From the NCBI GenBank assembly GCA_047495785.1, contig JBLDXI010000003.1, forward strand, positions 310,001-374,000: a stretch of DNA of 64,000 nucleotides, given 5' to 3'. Within the stretch, counting starts at the first letter, position 1. Each line of letters starts with the position of its first letter. Both the position numbers and the translations under genes were made by a program. Origin of the DNA: Lepidodermella squamata (taxonomy: Eukaryota; Gastrotricha). This document shows, piece after piece, positions 34,770 to 47,596 of the stretch. The notes under the pieces were generated by a model. It did not search any database. It saw only the letters and a list, made by a program, of their open reading frames with translations, and was not told the origin of the DNA.

Positions 34770-36310
34770 ATGTTTAAACAATCAATTGAGAAAATTCGAT
34801 TCGCCGTCATCGGGGCGTGTTTAATTGTTGTTACTTCGCTATACATACTCCAGTCTAGCACGTTTTCTAACTTCAGATTAGCTTCTTTAAAGCCGTCCAA
34901 CAGGCAAATTGTTCTGAACAATGTAACTCGAGAATACATGACGGTATGTGACAAATTCTGGCAACAGGCAAATTGCTCACAGGTATGAGGTATATTATCA
35001 ATGATTCGAACCGTTAAGGAATAATCAATAGATTCTGATCTCACAAAATCACCAAAGACCCAACCTCACAGCCCCGCCTAAACAAGACTTGAGCAGAGTT
35101 GTACTTGTTGTCTATTTCAATGCACCTCACTATGAGTCGGCGGCTAAAATCTACGCATTGTACGCTCCAATATTCTACGAAATCGTATTTTGCGTTCCGT
35201 CAAGCACGACAGCTGATTTTTGGCCCTCATGGCAAAACGAAACCATCGATGTCCTGCTTCGGCTGCCTATTACCACGAAAGTCGTAGGAATTCGCCACAA
35301 CGAGGGGACCGCCGGCCAAAACAGCTACGAATGCCCACTGAGAGCCTACGAGTTGTTAAGTGAGCAAAACAGAGATTTTTTAGCTGAAATCGATGGAGTA
35401 ATCACAATGGCGGATGACGTCGTCCTTAATTACTGGACATTGGATGTCAGAGGAAAATCACTGCAGAAAAACTGGCTTATGACTGATAACGAAACAAGAG
35501 TTTTCTCAATTGACAACGTGCGTTAATTTATGAAATCAATTTGTAAAAGTACGTGACCTCGCTTATTCCAGGGATTATTTTGCACGAATACTTACAACTC
35601 AACCGACAATGAAGACTGCACTGAAGAACAATGGGTATGGGGCCGTGCATATGAGGTTCAATTGACAGCATTTTTCAGCCATTTGGAATCGTTGGCTAAC
35701 ATACAAGACAACGAGACGTCAATTTTTGGCCATTCAGATTCTTCATACTGGCAATGGGCTCTTAAGACTCTTCAACAACGTTCTGGAGGTCGGCGCCGCG
35801 CGTTTGGGCAAGCAGGGGGTGACCTGTTTTACCTCAGCAAGAAGCACATGTTGAAAATCATGCCATTTTTACAGCTTTTGTCTGAGTAAGTTTCCCCCAT
35901 TTTTCCTGAATCATAATCTTATAGCCTTTGACATTTCCAGGCATGAAATCTATATGGAAATCGCAGTCACAACGGCTCTATCAGGCCTAACCCCTGCTGA
36001 AGATTTGCAGTTAATTGACTTAACGATGCACGACTGGGGAAACGGGATAGTCCGATACCATCCGATGGATGAGGTCTACTCTACATCACTAGAAATGCTT
36101 CACCCCTTCAAACTGAGCAGCGTACTGTCGACGGAGGTGAAGTTCGATCCTGAGACATTCCTCTCAAACGCCGAGTGGGAAGAGGCAAACGGAAGAAGCT
36201 TGAATGCGGGGATAATTATTGCCGGTTCAGCCAATTCAGGCGAAAGTTGCGTATATTGCAATATCCTACGCATCACTAACTCATATTTTCACAAATTTAC
36301 AAAAACTTAA
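34770..36310 (+). CDS. STELLO/DUF288-like type II membrane protein, copy E
   Basis: Exons 34770..34982, 35032..35517, 35572..35885, 35941..36310. 460 residues. Signal anchor (FAVIGACLIVVTSLYILQSS), then VVLVVYFNAPHYESAAKIYA, the presumed catalytic GVITMADDVVLNYWTLDVRG, GDLFYLSKKHMLK, EMLHPFKLSS and CVYCNILRI. Compared with copies C and D it lacks the intron between their exons 2 and 3, so that intron was lost here or gained there. The stop codon overlaps an AATAAA signal (36309-36314), and the convergent Sushi-mucin-ankyrin gene ends only 66 bp downstream. Confidence 0.8.
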
Positions 36311-36375
36311 TAAAAAGTCTTTATTCACTCTATCATTACAGCACAAGTTCAGAATTCGAAATTTAACAACAAATG

Positions 36376-39300
36376 TTATGAGTATACTGTGAGCATTTCA
36401 AGAATTTTCTGCTGGCCAGCTGTTTCGGCCACTTCGGATGCAGTTTTTCCGGTTTTATCCCTCGCCATCAGATTAAGGTCTTCCTGTTGCAGTAAAATCC
36501 CCACAGCGGATGCACTGCCACTCCTAGCCGCCAGCATAAGGGCAGTCTCACCCTTATCATTCACCGCATTCACATCAGCCCCATGTGTCACCAGGTGGTC
36601 AATTATCAACGCAGAATCGTTGATAGCCGCGACATGAAGCGGTGTATTACCATCGATATCTCTCGCATTAACGTCAGCTCCGTAATCGACCAGCAACGTC
36701 GCGGCTTCCAACCGTCCATTTTGAGCCGCGAAATGTAAAGCAGTCGCTCCTAAATTATCAGTCGCGTTAACATCGGCCCCATTCATAGCTAGCGAATCTA
36801 TCCCATCGACCTCTCCAGAACCCGCGGCTAACATCAAAGCCGTTGTGCCAGCATCGTTGCGCGCATTGACCGAAGCACAGCAGAAAATGAGTTCGTCCAT
36901 AATTTGGCTATGACTGTTATTCGCAGCAAACATTAAAGCAGTCCAGCCGTTGGAAGGCTCCTTCGAATTAGCCGAGGCGTTACTTGATAACAGTTGAACA
37001 GTTAGTATCAAATCGCCGTAACCCGCGGCTGAAGTCAGGTCTATTGAATTGAATCTACCCCGCGGGTCGCAGCATTTTGGCTTTCCGGCTAGATCCTTAG
37101 CTGCGACGATAGGGAGTGGTGTAAATTGCTGCTTGGGATCTTCGGTCGGGAGGAAAACGAAAATCGGGCGAACTGTCGTAGTAGTTTCGTACAGAGCAGT
37201 TCCGATACTAGGCCTTAGCGTATAAATTACAGTTGTTGTAGATGAATTAATTTGATTAACAACTGATGGGTCGTTCGAGCTTGTAATTTTTACTGTGGAA
37301 GGGAGGGATGTGGCTTCTGGCGGGAAAACAGGAGTTTCTAAAATTTCGATGGGCTCGGGTAAATCATCATCGGTAGTCGTTGTAGCCTTAGACGTGGAAG
37401 GAGTCTGGAATGTCACAGATCTTGACGGTGCTTGCGAAGACGCTTGTTGAGTCCTCGTTGTCGAGAGCTGAGCTAATGTTGAAGGATTCAGGGTGGCTAT
37501 TGAGCTTGTTGGAGCAAGTCTTGTTCCTGTTGTCGAGATAGACGGCGGCGTGGGTGTGAATGTGGCAGCGGATAAAATTGTGGTAGAGGTAATAACAGTT
37601 TGAGGTGAAAGGGTTGAGGTAATAGTGATAGGATCACTCCTCCGCGATGAGATTGAGGCTAAAATCGTCCCTTGTCGCGCAGTTGGAGCAAACTTTGTTG
37701 TAGTAGTAGAAGGCAGTTGCGTCGTAGTTGTACTAGCGGGGCTCAAACTCGCCCGAGTCGTCCTTTGAGTTGCAGTTGCCGCATTCGACGAAGAAGTTCC
37801 TGTTGAAGAAGAAGGAATTTGCGATGTAGTGGTGGTTGTATCGGTTGAGCTCGGTCGAATCGTCCTTCGTGTAGAAGCAATCGACGAAGAAATTGCCGTA
37901 GAAGTAAAAGGACTTTGCGTTGTAGTCGTGGTTACAACGGTTGAACTCGGCCTAATCGTCCTTTGAGTTGCAGTTGAAGAAATCGACGAAGAACTTCCTG
38001 TTGAAGTAACAGGACTTTGCGTTGCAGAAGTAGCCGCAGCGGTTGGACTCGGTCGAATCGTTCTTTGACTCGTAGGGGAAGCGGTTGACGCAAAAGGCGT
38101 TGCTGTAGTGGAAGGTACTTGTGTTGAAGAGGACGACATACTCGCCTGGGTGTTCGTTGGTCTGATGGTTGTTTGCGTGGGCTGAATGGTGGACGTAATC
38201 GTAACAATGCTCATCTGCGAGGTCTGATTTAAAGTTCGCATCGTAATTTGTGTTGTAGTTGAAGGGCGAGTTGCAGATGAAGCTCGGAAGGACACGCCCG
38301 TAGTTTCTTTTCTCGTTGAAATGCTTGCAGTTGTTGAAACTGATAGCGCAGATGTGAGCGTGGATCTCGAAACATTTGCTATCGAAGTCTCGGTAGGGGT
38401 GGAGACTGTGGTCGTAGTCCTTCTACTACGAGTAGAGCGTGAGGATCTTGTTGAGTTTCTGCGGGTAGTTCTACGAGTTCGAGAAGTCGAAGTCATAGGG
38501 CTTGATTGATTGAGTTTTGTGGAAGTTTGAGGCTCTTGAGTGCTTGAAGGCCGAGATGAGCTTGACTGCGTAACCGAACGAGACTGGGCAGCAGTTTGCG
38601 GTTCAGGAGCTGCGCTAGTTGCAACAGTTCTTCGGTTAGCTGTAGTCGACCTTCTCGACCTTCGGGTAGTTGATTCGGGAACTTCCATAGTCCACTCATC
38701 GGTCGTTTCATCTTCTTGCGACTCAGTTGTAGTAGTAGAGGGCGTCGTAGTTTGAGGGATTCGTCTCCTAGCCGTCGAGGAGGTCGTAGTTTCTTCCGTT
38801 TCCCAGTCAATAATCGCGAAAGGCTGATTGGTCGTGGAAATTTGTCGATTGACCCTCAGAGTTGGAATGTTCGGCCTTCTTGTCGAACTTGCACCATCAG
38901 GCATTGTTTTCGGAGCTGGCTGGCAAGATCCCTGAACATTCCACTGCCCATCGCTTTCACAGGTTATAAAAGCTGATCCACTAATCACGAAGTCTGGCTT
39001 GCAGATAAAGCTTAAATCGCCGCCTGGGATCATGAAAACTATGTCCGCATTTGGTATCTCCGGCTCGTCTGAGCATTCCCTCTGCGATCGAAGAACACAT
39101 CGGCCTAATGTGGTCCAGCGGCGTGTTTCCAGGTCGCAATAAACAGCTTGGCCACCTTCAAGGGCATATCCGGGTAAACAGTCAAAGGTTCGCCAGTAAT
39201 AACCAAATGGGCTCGTGTAGTTTCCGGTGAATATCGCATTTTCGATGGCTAGATTAACTGGGCAGGTTAGCCCTGAAAAAAGAATATCTCAGTCCTAATA

Positions 39301-39458
39301 GTCTTAAATAACTCATTTGGATTGAATTTAAAATGTGAATAAATACGAGTTTGAAGGTCGGAAAAAAGGCAATAGTATCTCTTACCTTGAGAAGCTTCCG
39401 ATCTAGCTCTATGATATAGCAGGGAAATTAAGATGAGTCCAATTATGCTATTCATCAT
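36376..39458 (-). CDS. Secreted Sushi-mucin-ankyrin protein
   Basis: Exons 39458..39386 and 39272..36376, 989 residues. The signal peptide (SIIGLILISLLYHRARS) is followed by two Sushi/CCP modules with the four-Cys pattern and closing Trp-Cys (residues about 29-81, ending RRWTTLGRC, and about 90-141, ending GQWNVQGSC). Next is about 560 residues of Ser/Thr-rich, mucin-like sequence with imperfect repeats (RTIRPSST, TTTTQSP). A Cys-containing bridge (KPKCCDPRGRF) precedes about six ankyrin repeats (about 770-985: ADVNATDNLGATALHFAAQN, ADVNARDIDGNTPLHVAAIN). No membrane segment is seen after the signal peptide, so the ankyrin repeats are predicted to be extracellular, which is unusual. Conventional ankyrin loop motifs are intact. 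Confidence 0.82.
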
Positions 39459-40557
39459 CCTAACGCTAGCTGGGATGAGTGAAATAAGCAAGGGTTGGTG
39501 ATGAGCCCTAAACTGAGTAGTAGTAGTTTTAATAGTAGGTAGCTGAGGAATGGCAACACGAGCAGCGCGTAAAACTAACCTCCGCCTGAGTGTTTGTGCA
39601 CGCCTGCTGTCAAAGGGCACGCGCTCAGTGCCATCATTATGGTAGTAGTAGTAGCAGTATGGTATAGTGTTAGTGTAGCCTTAGTTGGCACTAATGACTG
39701 GCCAGTGCCCCGTTATGCCGGGGCTTCACGATGTGTTGTAGCAGTTGGGTTTATATCAGATGACTTTGTTGTTAGGTGCCAGCGAAATGCAACATAGCGA
39801 GAGAGGCATTATTTGCGGTATTACAAGCTATGATCATGGATTATTTAACGCATCGCGTGTTATCATCATGATGTGTATTTAATTGACCTGATTGACACCT
39901 GCGAATTAATTGAGCCATGGCGATTCTGCAATCGAAGAAATTAATCCAAAGAATTTAGGCAGCTTACAACCTCAATAAAATTGAGCGTGGATTTGCCCAT
40001 TCATGAGCACTGAGCTGTACTGAGAATAATCCGAGGTTTTACCGAAGCCCATATCAGACTTTTTTTCATTTTTCAAGATATGTTCCAGTTAATCAGCTCA
40101 ACTCAAAAATACGCAATTGTCCAGCAGATTGGGAGATTTCAAGATATCTTCGGGATTTCAGGATAAATAAGTTGAAACATTGTTTCCTTCAAAGTGCCCA
40201 ATCCTTGAGCAAACAGGCAAATTTGTTTGAGCTTGCTAGCAGTTCTGCTTGTGTTGATACATATTCAAATTGCAGCTGACGCAATTACAAGCCCTCCATC
40301 TTTTTTCCAATATGAATAAAGCTTGCTCCAAAACAAGCTTCATGCCAAATTATAGCTTGCTCCACCCTGATTCTTATCAGATTTCACCATTTTTTGTAAC
40401 GATGTAATCAATTTCGAGATTAACTGACACTTTATCGCACGCTGGGATTCTTGGATTCTGAACTCAATTTTGCCCAACCTAAACTCGTGATAAGCTGATT
40501 TCTAAGTTGACAACTTACAGTTTTACAATTTTGTGATAGCTACTCTGTCATTTTAAA
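39459..40557. other. Intergenic, divergent
   Basis: A ggtagtagtagtagcag trinucleotide stretch occurs at about 39640. A gcttgctcc motif recurs around 40320-40365. No gene or RNA is supported. Confidence 0.4.
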
Positions 40558-42751
40558 ATGAGAATTCCAAGAGAACCAGAAGGTATCCGCGGTGATTTCT
40601 ATCGTGCCTGTATAAATGGCGATGCGGGCAAGGTGAAAGAGTGCATCGAAAAGGACAGCAGTCTCCCCTTTCAATTATACGAAGACATCAATGCCTACAG
40701 CGACTCAGCAACTGGTCTTATGGCTGCCGCAGCTAATGGTCATGTGGAAATCTGCGAGTTACTACTCCGCCATCCTGGCGTTGACATAAACTTCGCTGGA
40801 GAAGTCGGCGAAACTGCCTTAACAGTAGCTGTAGCAGGGAATAATATCGAGGTTGCTAGATTCTTACTGGAGGACGGAGCTGATATCAACAAGCGACCTG
40901 GTTACGATAACGTAGGTCTTCTAATGCTAGCTAGAAGTTTGGAAATGACGCGGCTGTTGGTGGAATTTGGCGCTGATGTCGATGAAACTAACAATCAAGG
41001 CTGGTCAGCTCTCATGTACTATTGCCGAAACGGCGATCTTGACGTCATCCGTTATATGGTGGAGGAAAAACATGCTAAACTGGTTCCAAGTCCACCGGTC
41101 GAAGACAGTGGGGAAGTTTTGAGTGCAATATCGATAGCTGCTCAATACAGTCATTTGGAGATATGCCAATTTCTTGCAGAGAAAATGGGCAGGTACGTCT
41201 TTGCTGACAAAGCGTGTATAATTTAAGGGACCGAGTGGGTTATTTACGGTCTTGCTTACTCGCTATATCGGGTTTAACTTACTTTTATCAAAACCAAAGT
41301 ACGTTTGCCAAATTTCTCGCAGAAAACATAGGGAGGTTTTAGGTGGGGAAATTGGGCTATTTACAGTGCCATTGGGGCTTTTTGGTCAGATAAATTCGGA
41401 GCTCAATCACCTACCTCAGGTATCCTCGAGGATCCAATTAATTGGTCGCATGTCCGTACCGATGTGTTAGTAATTCTTATCTATAGCGAAATGGGAAAGA
41501 GGCCTACTATCTACTATAGATAAATTTGACTAGCTGCCTTTTCGCCGTTAGCTTCATTAGGTTTGCCAATCATTGGGAAATATGCCTGGCCTCAGCGTCC
41601 TGGGAAACCATTTGAAAGGCGAGGACATCTTGCCATCTGAATATCTGAATAGATAAATAGTAACTATAAATAATCCAAAGCCTAGTAAGCTTTTCCTCAC
41701 TAATCAGACTATTATTAGTTTCCATGATTCTCAGGATTAGCAATGAAGGTAATCCACATTCACGATATTTGCTTTTTGTTTAATTTTCAGCGAACTGGAT
41801 CCATGTGCCGTGCTGAGAACTATATGCAACTGTGGCGGTTCGACTTACAGCCCTTACTTCGAACAGAGAATGGCATTGGCCGAATGGGTCATACAGCAGC
41901 TTAAGCCTGATCTCACGCAAGCTAACAGTTACGGCTACACGGCCCTCATGCTCGCTGCTTTCAGAGATGATCCGTACCTTGTTAAACTTCTCCTGCAATC
42001 CGGAGCCGCCAACTCATTGGAGATCGCAAATAAAGAAGGTGAAACAGCCCTGCTGCAGGTCTATCCTCCTTACACTGTGGACAAGAAGAATAACTACGAT
42101 GCCAACATCCGCATGCTTGTCGAGTATGGTGCCAATGTGAATGCGGCAAATCCCACGACTGGTGAAACGATTCTCATGCGCTTACTCAAACTCGATATTA
42201 AACCGGACACAGTCAGATTCCTACTCGAGTCCGGTGCTGATCCAACCGTCAGAAAAAAATCGGGCGAGGGCGTTATGGAGATTTTTTGCAACTCAATCCT
42301 CGATCTTAAGAAACTTGAGATGGAATCGCCGGATCGAATGGGCAAATGGCTGAAACTTCTTGTAGTCGAATGCGGGCTGCAACTACCGTTTCATGAATTG
42401 CCGGCCGTGATTCCTGAAATTTGTTCACTACTCAGCGATGACGAGTTGGAACTTGCTTTCCTAATGTTAGACACTCCATCGATTGATTTGGAGCAATCAA
42501 GATTCTCGGCGGTTCTCCTTGGGCAGGAGTATCAGTGTTACTATCTTGATTTGAGCCTCGAGAGGATTCAAAGAATCGATGACCTTGGACGCAGATTGGA
42601 AAGATTGTGGCCGTTGCCTTTGAAAAGGCTATGCCGAATGAGCTTATTAAGATGCTTGCCGTCTGGCTGGAAACAGAGACGTTTTGCATTTGATGAGCTT
42701 CATAGATTTCTGTCTAAAGAATTTGTACAATATCTCAGGTTTCTTGAATGA
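40558..42751 (+). CDS. Ankyrin repeat protein with SOCS-box-like C-terminus
   Basis: Exons 40558..41192 and 41791..42751, joined in phase 2, 531 residues. Ankyrin-type repeats run from about residue 12 to 335 (ANGHVEICELLLRHPGVDIN, GNNIEVARFLLEDGADIN, NSYGYTALMLAAFRDDPYLV, VNAANPTTGETILMRLLKLD). The C-terminal 70 residues contain LPLKRLCRMSLLRCLP followed by LSKEFVQYLRFLE. This resembles a SOCS box ('SL..LCR..I...' with a terminal 'LP...K.YL'). The arrangement would be like ASB proteins, substrate adaptors for cullin-RING ubiquitin ligases. The SOCS assignment is by pattern only. No signal peptide, so cytosolic. Intron of 598 bp. Confidence 0.75.
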
Positions 42752-43314
42752 AGTTTGAATGTTGACATTAAATGTTAACAAACAATTGAAAATTGAATAT
42801 CTCTATGACTGGAAACTTTTACATTCACAATTCACAAATCATCACGCAATACATTGCTATTTATTATGGAATTGAATGCATCAGCCATCGGCGTCATCTC
42901 GTTGCATGGACTCTAGGCCCTACAAATTCAATTTTCATACCATGCAGTACATGTTACTGGCACGGATGTACAAAAACATTTGGGCTTTTAGCTCTAAAAG
43001 CTCTAAAAGCTCTAAAAGCGGGAGTATGGAGGCTGTTTGCCTATTTTGACATTTCGCCTTCATTACTTTGATAATAACAATTGTTCAACGGAAATGCGGA
43101 AAATCTTCATAGTGGTTACAAGCTTGCTGACGATTATAGGTAGTATGCATGGTAGAATATATACATAAAATTAAAGGCCAGTTGACAACAGCAAAAAACA
43201 GCGACAACTTTGTGAACAACTTTGCTAACGATCAGGTGAAATAATGTCAAATACTGCAAAGAGTGAACAACTGAACTGGATAAGTGCCAGGTCAATCAAT
43301 TTGTGAGAATATTT
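42752..43314. other. Intergenic, convergent
   Basis: Includes a short tandem of agctctaaaa (three copies near 42990-43018). No gene seen. Confidence 0.4.
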
Positions 43315-46300
43315 TCATTTGGTGAAGACGACAAGGTACAGGTTAGCTATTAGCAGCGCTTCGAAAGCGACACAAAAAACCAGCAAATCGAAGATCCGAA
43401 TAAACGGCAAGCTGAGCTTCTTGACAATCACAACTTCCACAGCGCAGAAACGCTTAAACCTCTTGCTGGTGACAATGACTGTCGCAGCGATTTCGTAAAC
43501 AGCAATTGCAGCGGTTATTCCAGTGAGCATCAGCACGTAGTCTGTAAACAGCAGCTGTTTCGAATTCTGAGATACACTAGCCAAAACATCCGACTGAGCT
43601 ACGACCAAAGCTAGCATTAGAGTTGCGCATAGCATCGGCCGATCAGGGACTTCAGGATCCATGAGTAGGGAGCTGAAACCAAGAACAACCAGAAGGTAGC
43701 AAGGAATCATCAGATTGACAATGTAGTAAGTAGGATCGCGTTTGTAGGTCAGAGCGATCTTGCCGTAAGAAACAGCAGCTCCAGTTCTCGAAGGAGAAGG
43801 GCATGTGCCCCGAATGGTGCGCGAAGTGGCCAAGGTCCACATGCTGGTCGATAGCGAATCGTAGGCTTTGACGTAAACTCCGGTTATAGCGACAAAGTCA
43901 GCCGGCTCGTCCATCAGAAAAGTAAATTCGCATGTCTGAGAATCGAACGGGAATTTCCTCAGGTCCATTCGGCAGGCCGATGAAAACGCGCCTACTCTAT
44001 CCCAGTGGAAGAACAGCGTTCGATTAGGCGTAGTTCCGTAGTACATGATTTGAGCCTTCTCGCCATAGTTTTGATTCGTCAAATAGACATCAGTCGTGGA
44101 GTTAGTCAGGGCTATTTTCGGCTTCCAAAAGTTGATGTTATTCGCAGGGATGACCCGCTCTGTCACATTGGCGCCAGGCGCTGTGTACTCAGCTGAGCAG
44201 GACAGAACTGGCCATTGGACCAGCAGAGAGCCCCACAGATTTATCTCGCCCTCAACTTGGTTGATCGAGACCAGCCTTTCGACTGAGAATGTTAGGTAGA
44301 GCTGTGTGTTTATCTAAGGAGAATGCCGTTCCACGTCAAGGTAGGGACATGGTTCGAGGTCTTTATACTTGACCTTAGGCTCGTAATTCCCGTCTAAAAT
44401 ATCGGGAATCGGGGCGCTATTGGGATTCGAGTTGTTGAATAATAGGTCTTGTGAGGCGACCGTACTTGGGCCTGACGTTCCCGAAATAATTGTTGTAACT
44501 TGCGATTTAGCGGTTGAAATTATCGGTATGGTTGTTGTTACAAGTGGTTTGGTCGTTGCAGTTGGAGAAGTCACGGCTGCTGTTGTAGTTACAGTAGTTG
44601 TTGTCGATGGGCTTGGGCTTGTCGATGTTGTAGTAGTTTGTGCCACGACTTCGTTCAAGTGCCATATCATTCTGCGCAATATAAATAAATGCCATGCAAA
44701 AATGAATTCTGAACTAATAAAAGCCCACATTTTTCTAAGATAAACGGCTTGTCTTTGCAATCCATACAGCGCGTATAAAAGAGAGTTGTTAAAGGCATTG
44801 CTTCGAAAGCCAGGAACTGCGAAGTTGGTGAAACAAGCGAAGCCCTTAGCAGCTGGTAGTTTCGCGAACGAAACGTTTATGAAATCATTGACGTGCTGAA
44901 TTATGACGCGATAAGTCGCGTTTCCGGAGGTGTTGCAAAACGCTACGTCGCCGCACCCAACAGGAGAAGGTGTTGTTCCATTCGGTGGAATGACGGTTTC
45001 ATTATTTAGGAAGTAGCCAGCGTAAAATTCGCCTCGATTCCGGATCAAGTTCTGCCAAAAGCTAACGCCCATCACACGATAAACTCCAGTTTGGACAGAA
45101 GAACTGCCGTTGAATACTAGGTTTATGAATAGGCAAATAATATTTTCTGAATATTTTATCCATATTTTGCAACTTGTTTACTATTTATTGGGGTACGCGC
45201 GTTAAGGTTGAAAACTACGCCAAACCAAGCTGCAGTAGAGCCACACGTCACGTCCACGTCAATTTCAACGCGCCAATCGCTATAGTAATAGTAATAGAAC
45301 TGAAATAGACATTATATGCTAATTCTTGTTTCTTTAGAGTGAATGCGAAATACCCAAGAAGCAATACCATATTCGATAGAAATGCTATTCGGGTAAGTTT
45401 GCATAGGTGTCGTTGTCCAGTTGTATTCTCCTGTGTAGTCGCGACTTACGTAGCCACTGAAAGTCGTCTTGGTATAATTTGAAGGGAGTGGGAGTGTGAC
45501 CAGATCAGGAATTGGAGGGCTATCCTCGATAAGGCCCCACAAGTACCTAGTAATATTCAGTGTCAAGAATAAGTCATGTCTTAGTAGCTGAACACTGGCT
45601 TGTCCATGTCCACGAACAAATTGATTTCGAACGCGTTTTTCAAGCACGGCGTACTTCAAACTTTTATAAAGCGAACTTTGAGGACTAGAAGGGCATGCCG
45701 CTTACTCTAATCCTAGGTCTTAACGTAAGTGAGTAGGATGAACATTTCCGCAAGACAGATTTCGACTGGTGCAGTCTAGCTGACACTCCCAGCCTCCCAA
45801 TTTTCTATTTTTTAACGCGATGGATTGGTAAAACCACCGCGGGGCCGATGGGGAACTCGATCCTGGTTCCGTTACTAGGACTTGAACCCAGTCCCGAGCG
45901 ATATCCCCTCAGATACTCAATAGCTCAACGACCCAACTGAGCCACCGTGCCTCCCTAAAAAATTCAAAGAAAACATGCACATAAGTATTACTATCTCACC
46001 TTTTAGAACAGGCTGTATAACAATTTTTTTGTTATCTTCGTTAATGTAATTTGTAATTTTCAGCGAAACGGGGGTAGAATAATTAGTCAACTGATGAGCA
46101 CTGTATTCAAGAAAGGCAACGTCAGCTATTGAATAAATGAAATGATATGGTGCCAAATGCTATACAGGGTGTTCGTTAAATAATATCTAGCTTTTAGCTT
46201 TGAAACGCTGAAACGCGTGCCAAAAAGTAGCAAAGCTATTTATAACTACCTATTATTTCTTGAACACCCTGTAGTTTTCTTCTAGATGTTATTGGATATT

Positions 46301-47556
46301 TATTAGAGTAATACCAAGTGACGGAATTTACCTTTCATGGCGGAAATATTTACAGGGTTTTAGGGGGAGGGGGGCGTAGATCACAATGTTGTCTATATCT
46401 ATCACCGATAAGACTGTGCCGAAATTCATTGAACTCGCTCTATCCGCACATCGGAGCACCTTAATTTCTTCGATCGGAATTTCGAATCCAAAACAAAGTC
46501 GCATACCTAGGGTCTATTTCACTGCTTTAAAAAGCATATTAACCCTCTTTGACCGGCAGTAACACCCGTGTTACAGTTCACAAACAAAATTGCAGCCAGA
46601 TGAATTCAGGGCCAAAATTGATGCCCTTTCACAGAAATGATGCTGCTTATATAAGCAATCGATTGAAAAAAGTTGGCAGATATATGATGAATGGCCAATG
46701 TGTAGTACAGTCGCAGTATTTACGGCATAGTCCTTCTCAGTACGGATGTACTGGTGTTGTGATCGTGATTTTTGTAGATTATATATGCGTCGAACATAAA
46801 GTTAGGCTTCATCCCATGCCTAAATTCGCTTCCTACACATATTGGTGTTGTTTTTTTACAAAATTTAACACCCGTGTTACTCTAGGCTCAAAGCGGTCCA
46901 AGTAATTAACGTATTATTTATTGCGTTGGCGGTCGGGTGGTGATAAATTACGCATCGCGAAGTGGCAAATAAGCTTTCTACGTATTGAGGAAGCACATTT
47001 CCGGGCCCGCCTATGAGCTGAAATGTGCTGTCATTTTCTTACTTCAAATTAGTTAAAAATCGATTAAATCACATAATGGGACCTAGAAGTCGGAACCTTT
47101 TGACCAATTTTTTCGGTAATTACGGAATTTTACCTGGCTGGGCCGAATTTCTCACGGTTCCTTCATTTTTCCTGGCACGTGGCATAGTTAATAATCATTA
47201 CCTAGCTATTTAAAATTCATTAGACCTTGATATCTTGAATCGCCACTGATTTCAGGCCTTCGGACCCCATTATCAAAGGTTCAGGTCCAAGTCTCAAGGT
47301 CATTACTTGCATTGACTTCTCGGCCATAAACTGGTGTTTTGAATATTTCGTGAAGAGTTTCTGATAGTATGAAGAGAGAAATTGGGAATAAATAACATAA
47401 TCACAGCCCCCAGGTATAAGGCGGACATCCGCCCATTGTAACACCGGTGTTACATTACGTAACTTGTTAATGGTAAAGTATTTTTGAAAACGGATTTCGG
47501 ATTCGTCATCTACGCATCAAAGTTAGTAAGAATTTCAAGTCAGACTAATTTTCCTG

Positions 47557-47596
<40 letters not shown>

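Noticed and set aside
37932-38810. Open frames antisense or out of frame within the mucin region
   Set aside because: By-products of the low-complexity Ser/Thr-coding repeats of the Sushi-mucin-ankyrin gene.
43315-44316. Genome-wide reassignment of TAG, prompted by two in-frame TAGs at Gln/Glu positions
   Set aside because: Intact genes in the window use TAG as terminator (for example Cys-rich gene 1 at 20175), so mutation is the simpler explanation.
45878-45955. Functional tRNA gene on the minus strand
   Set aside because: A and B boxes are present, but the 3' acceptor strand does not pair with the 5' end and the spacing is long; a tRNA-derived SINE is more likely.
46549-46905. A 118-codon open frame
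   Set aside because: It coincides with the TTAA-flanked non-autonomous element, has no family features, and its ends are the element's ends.
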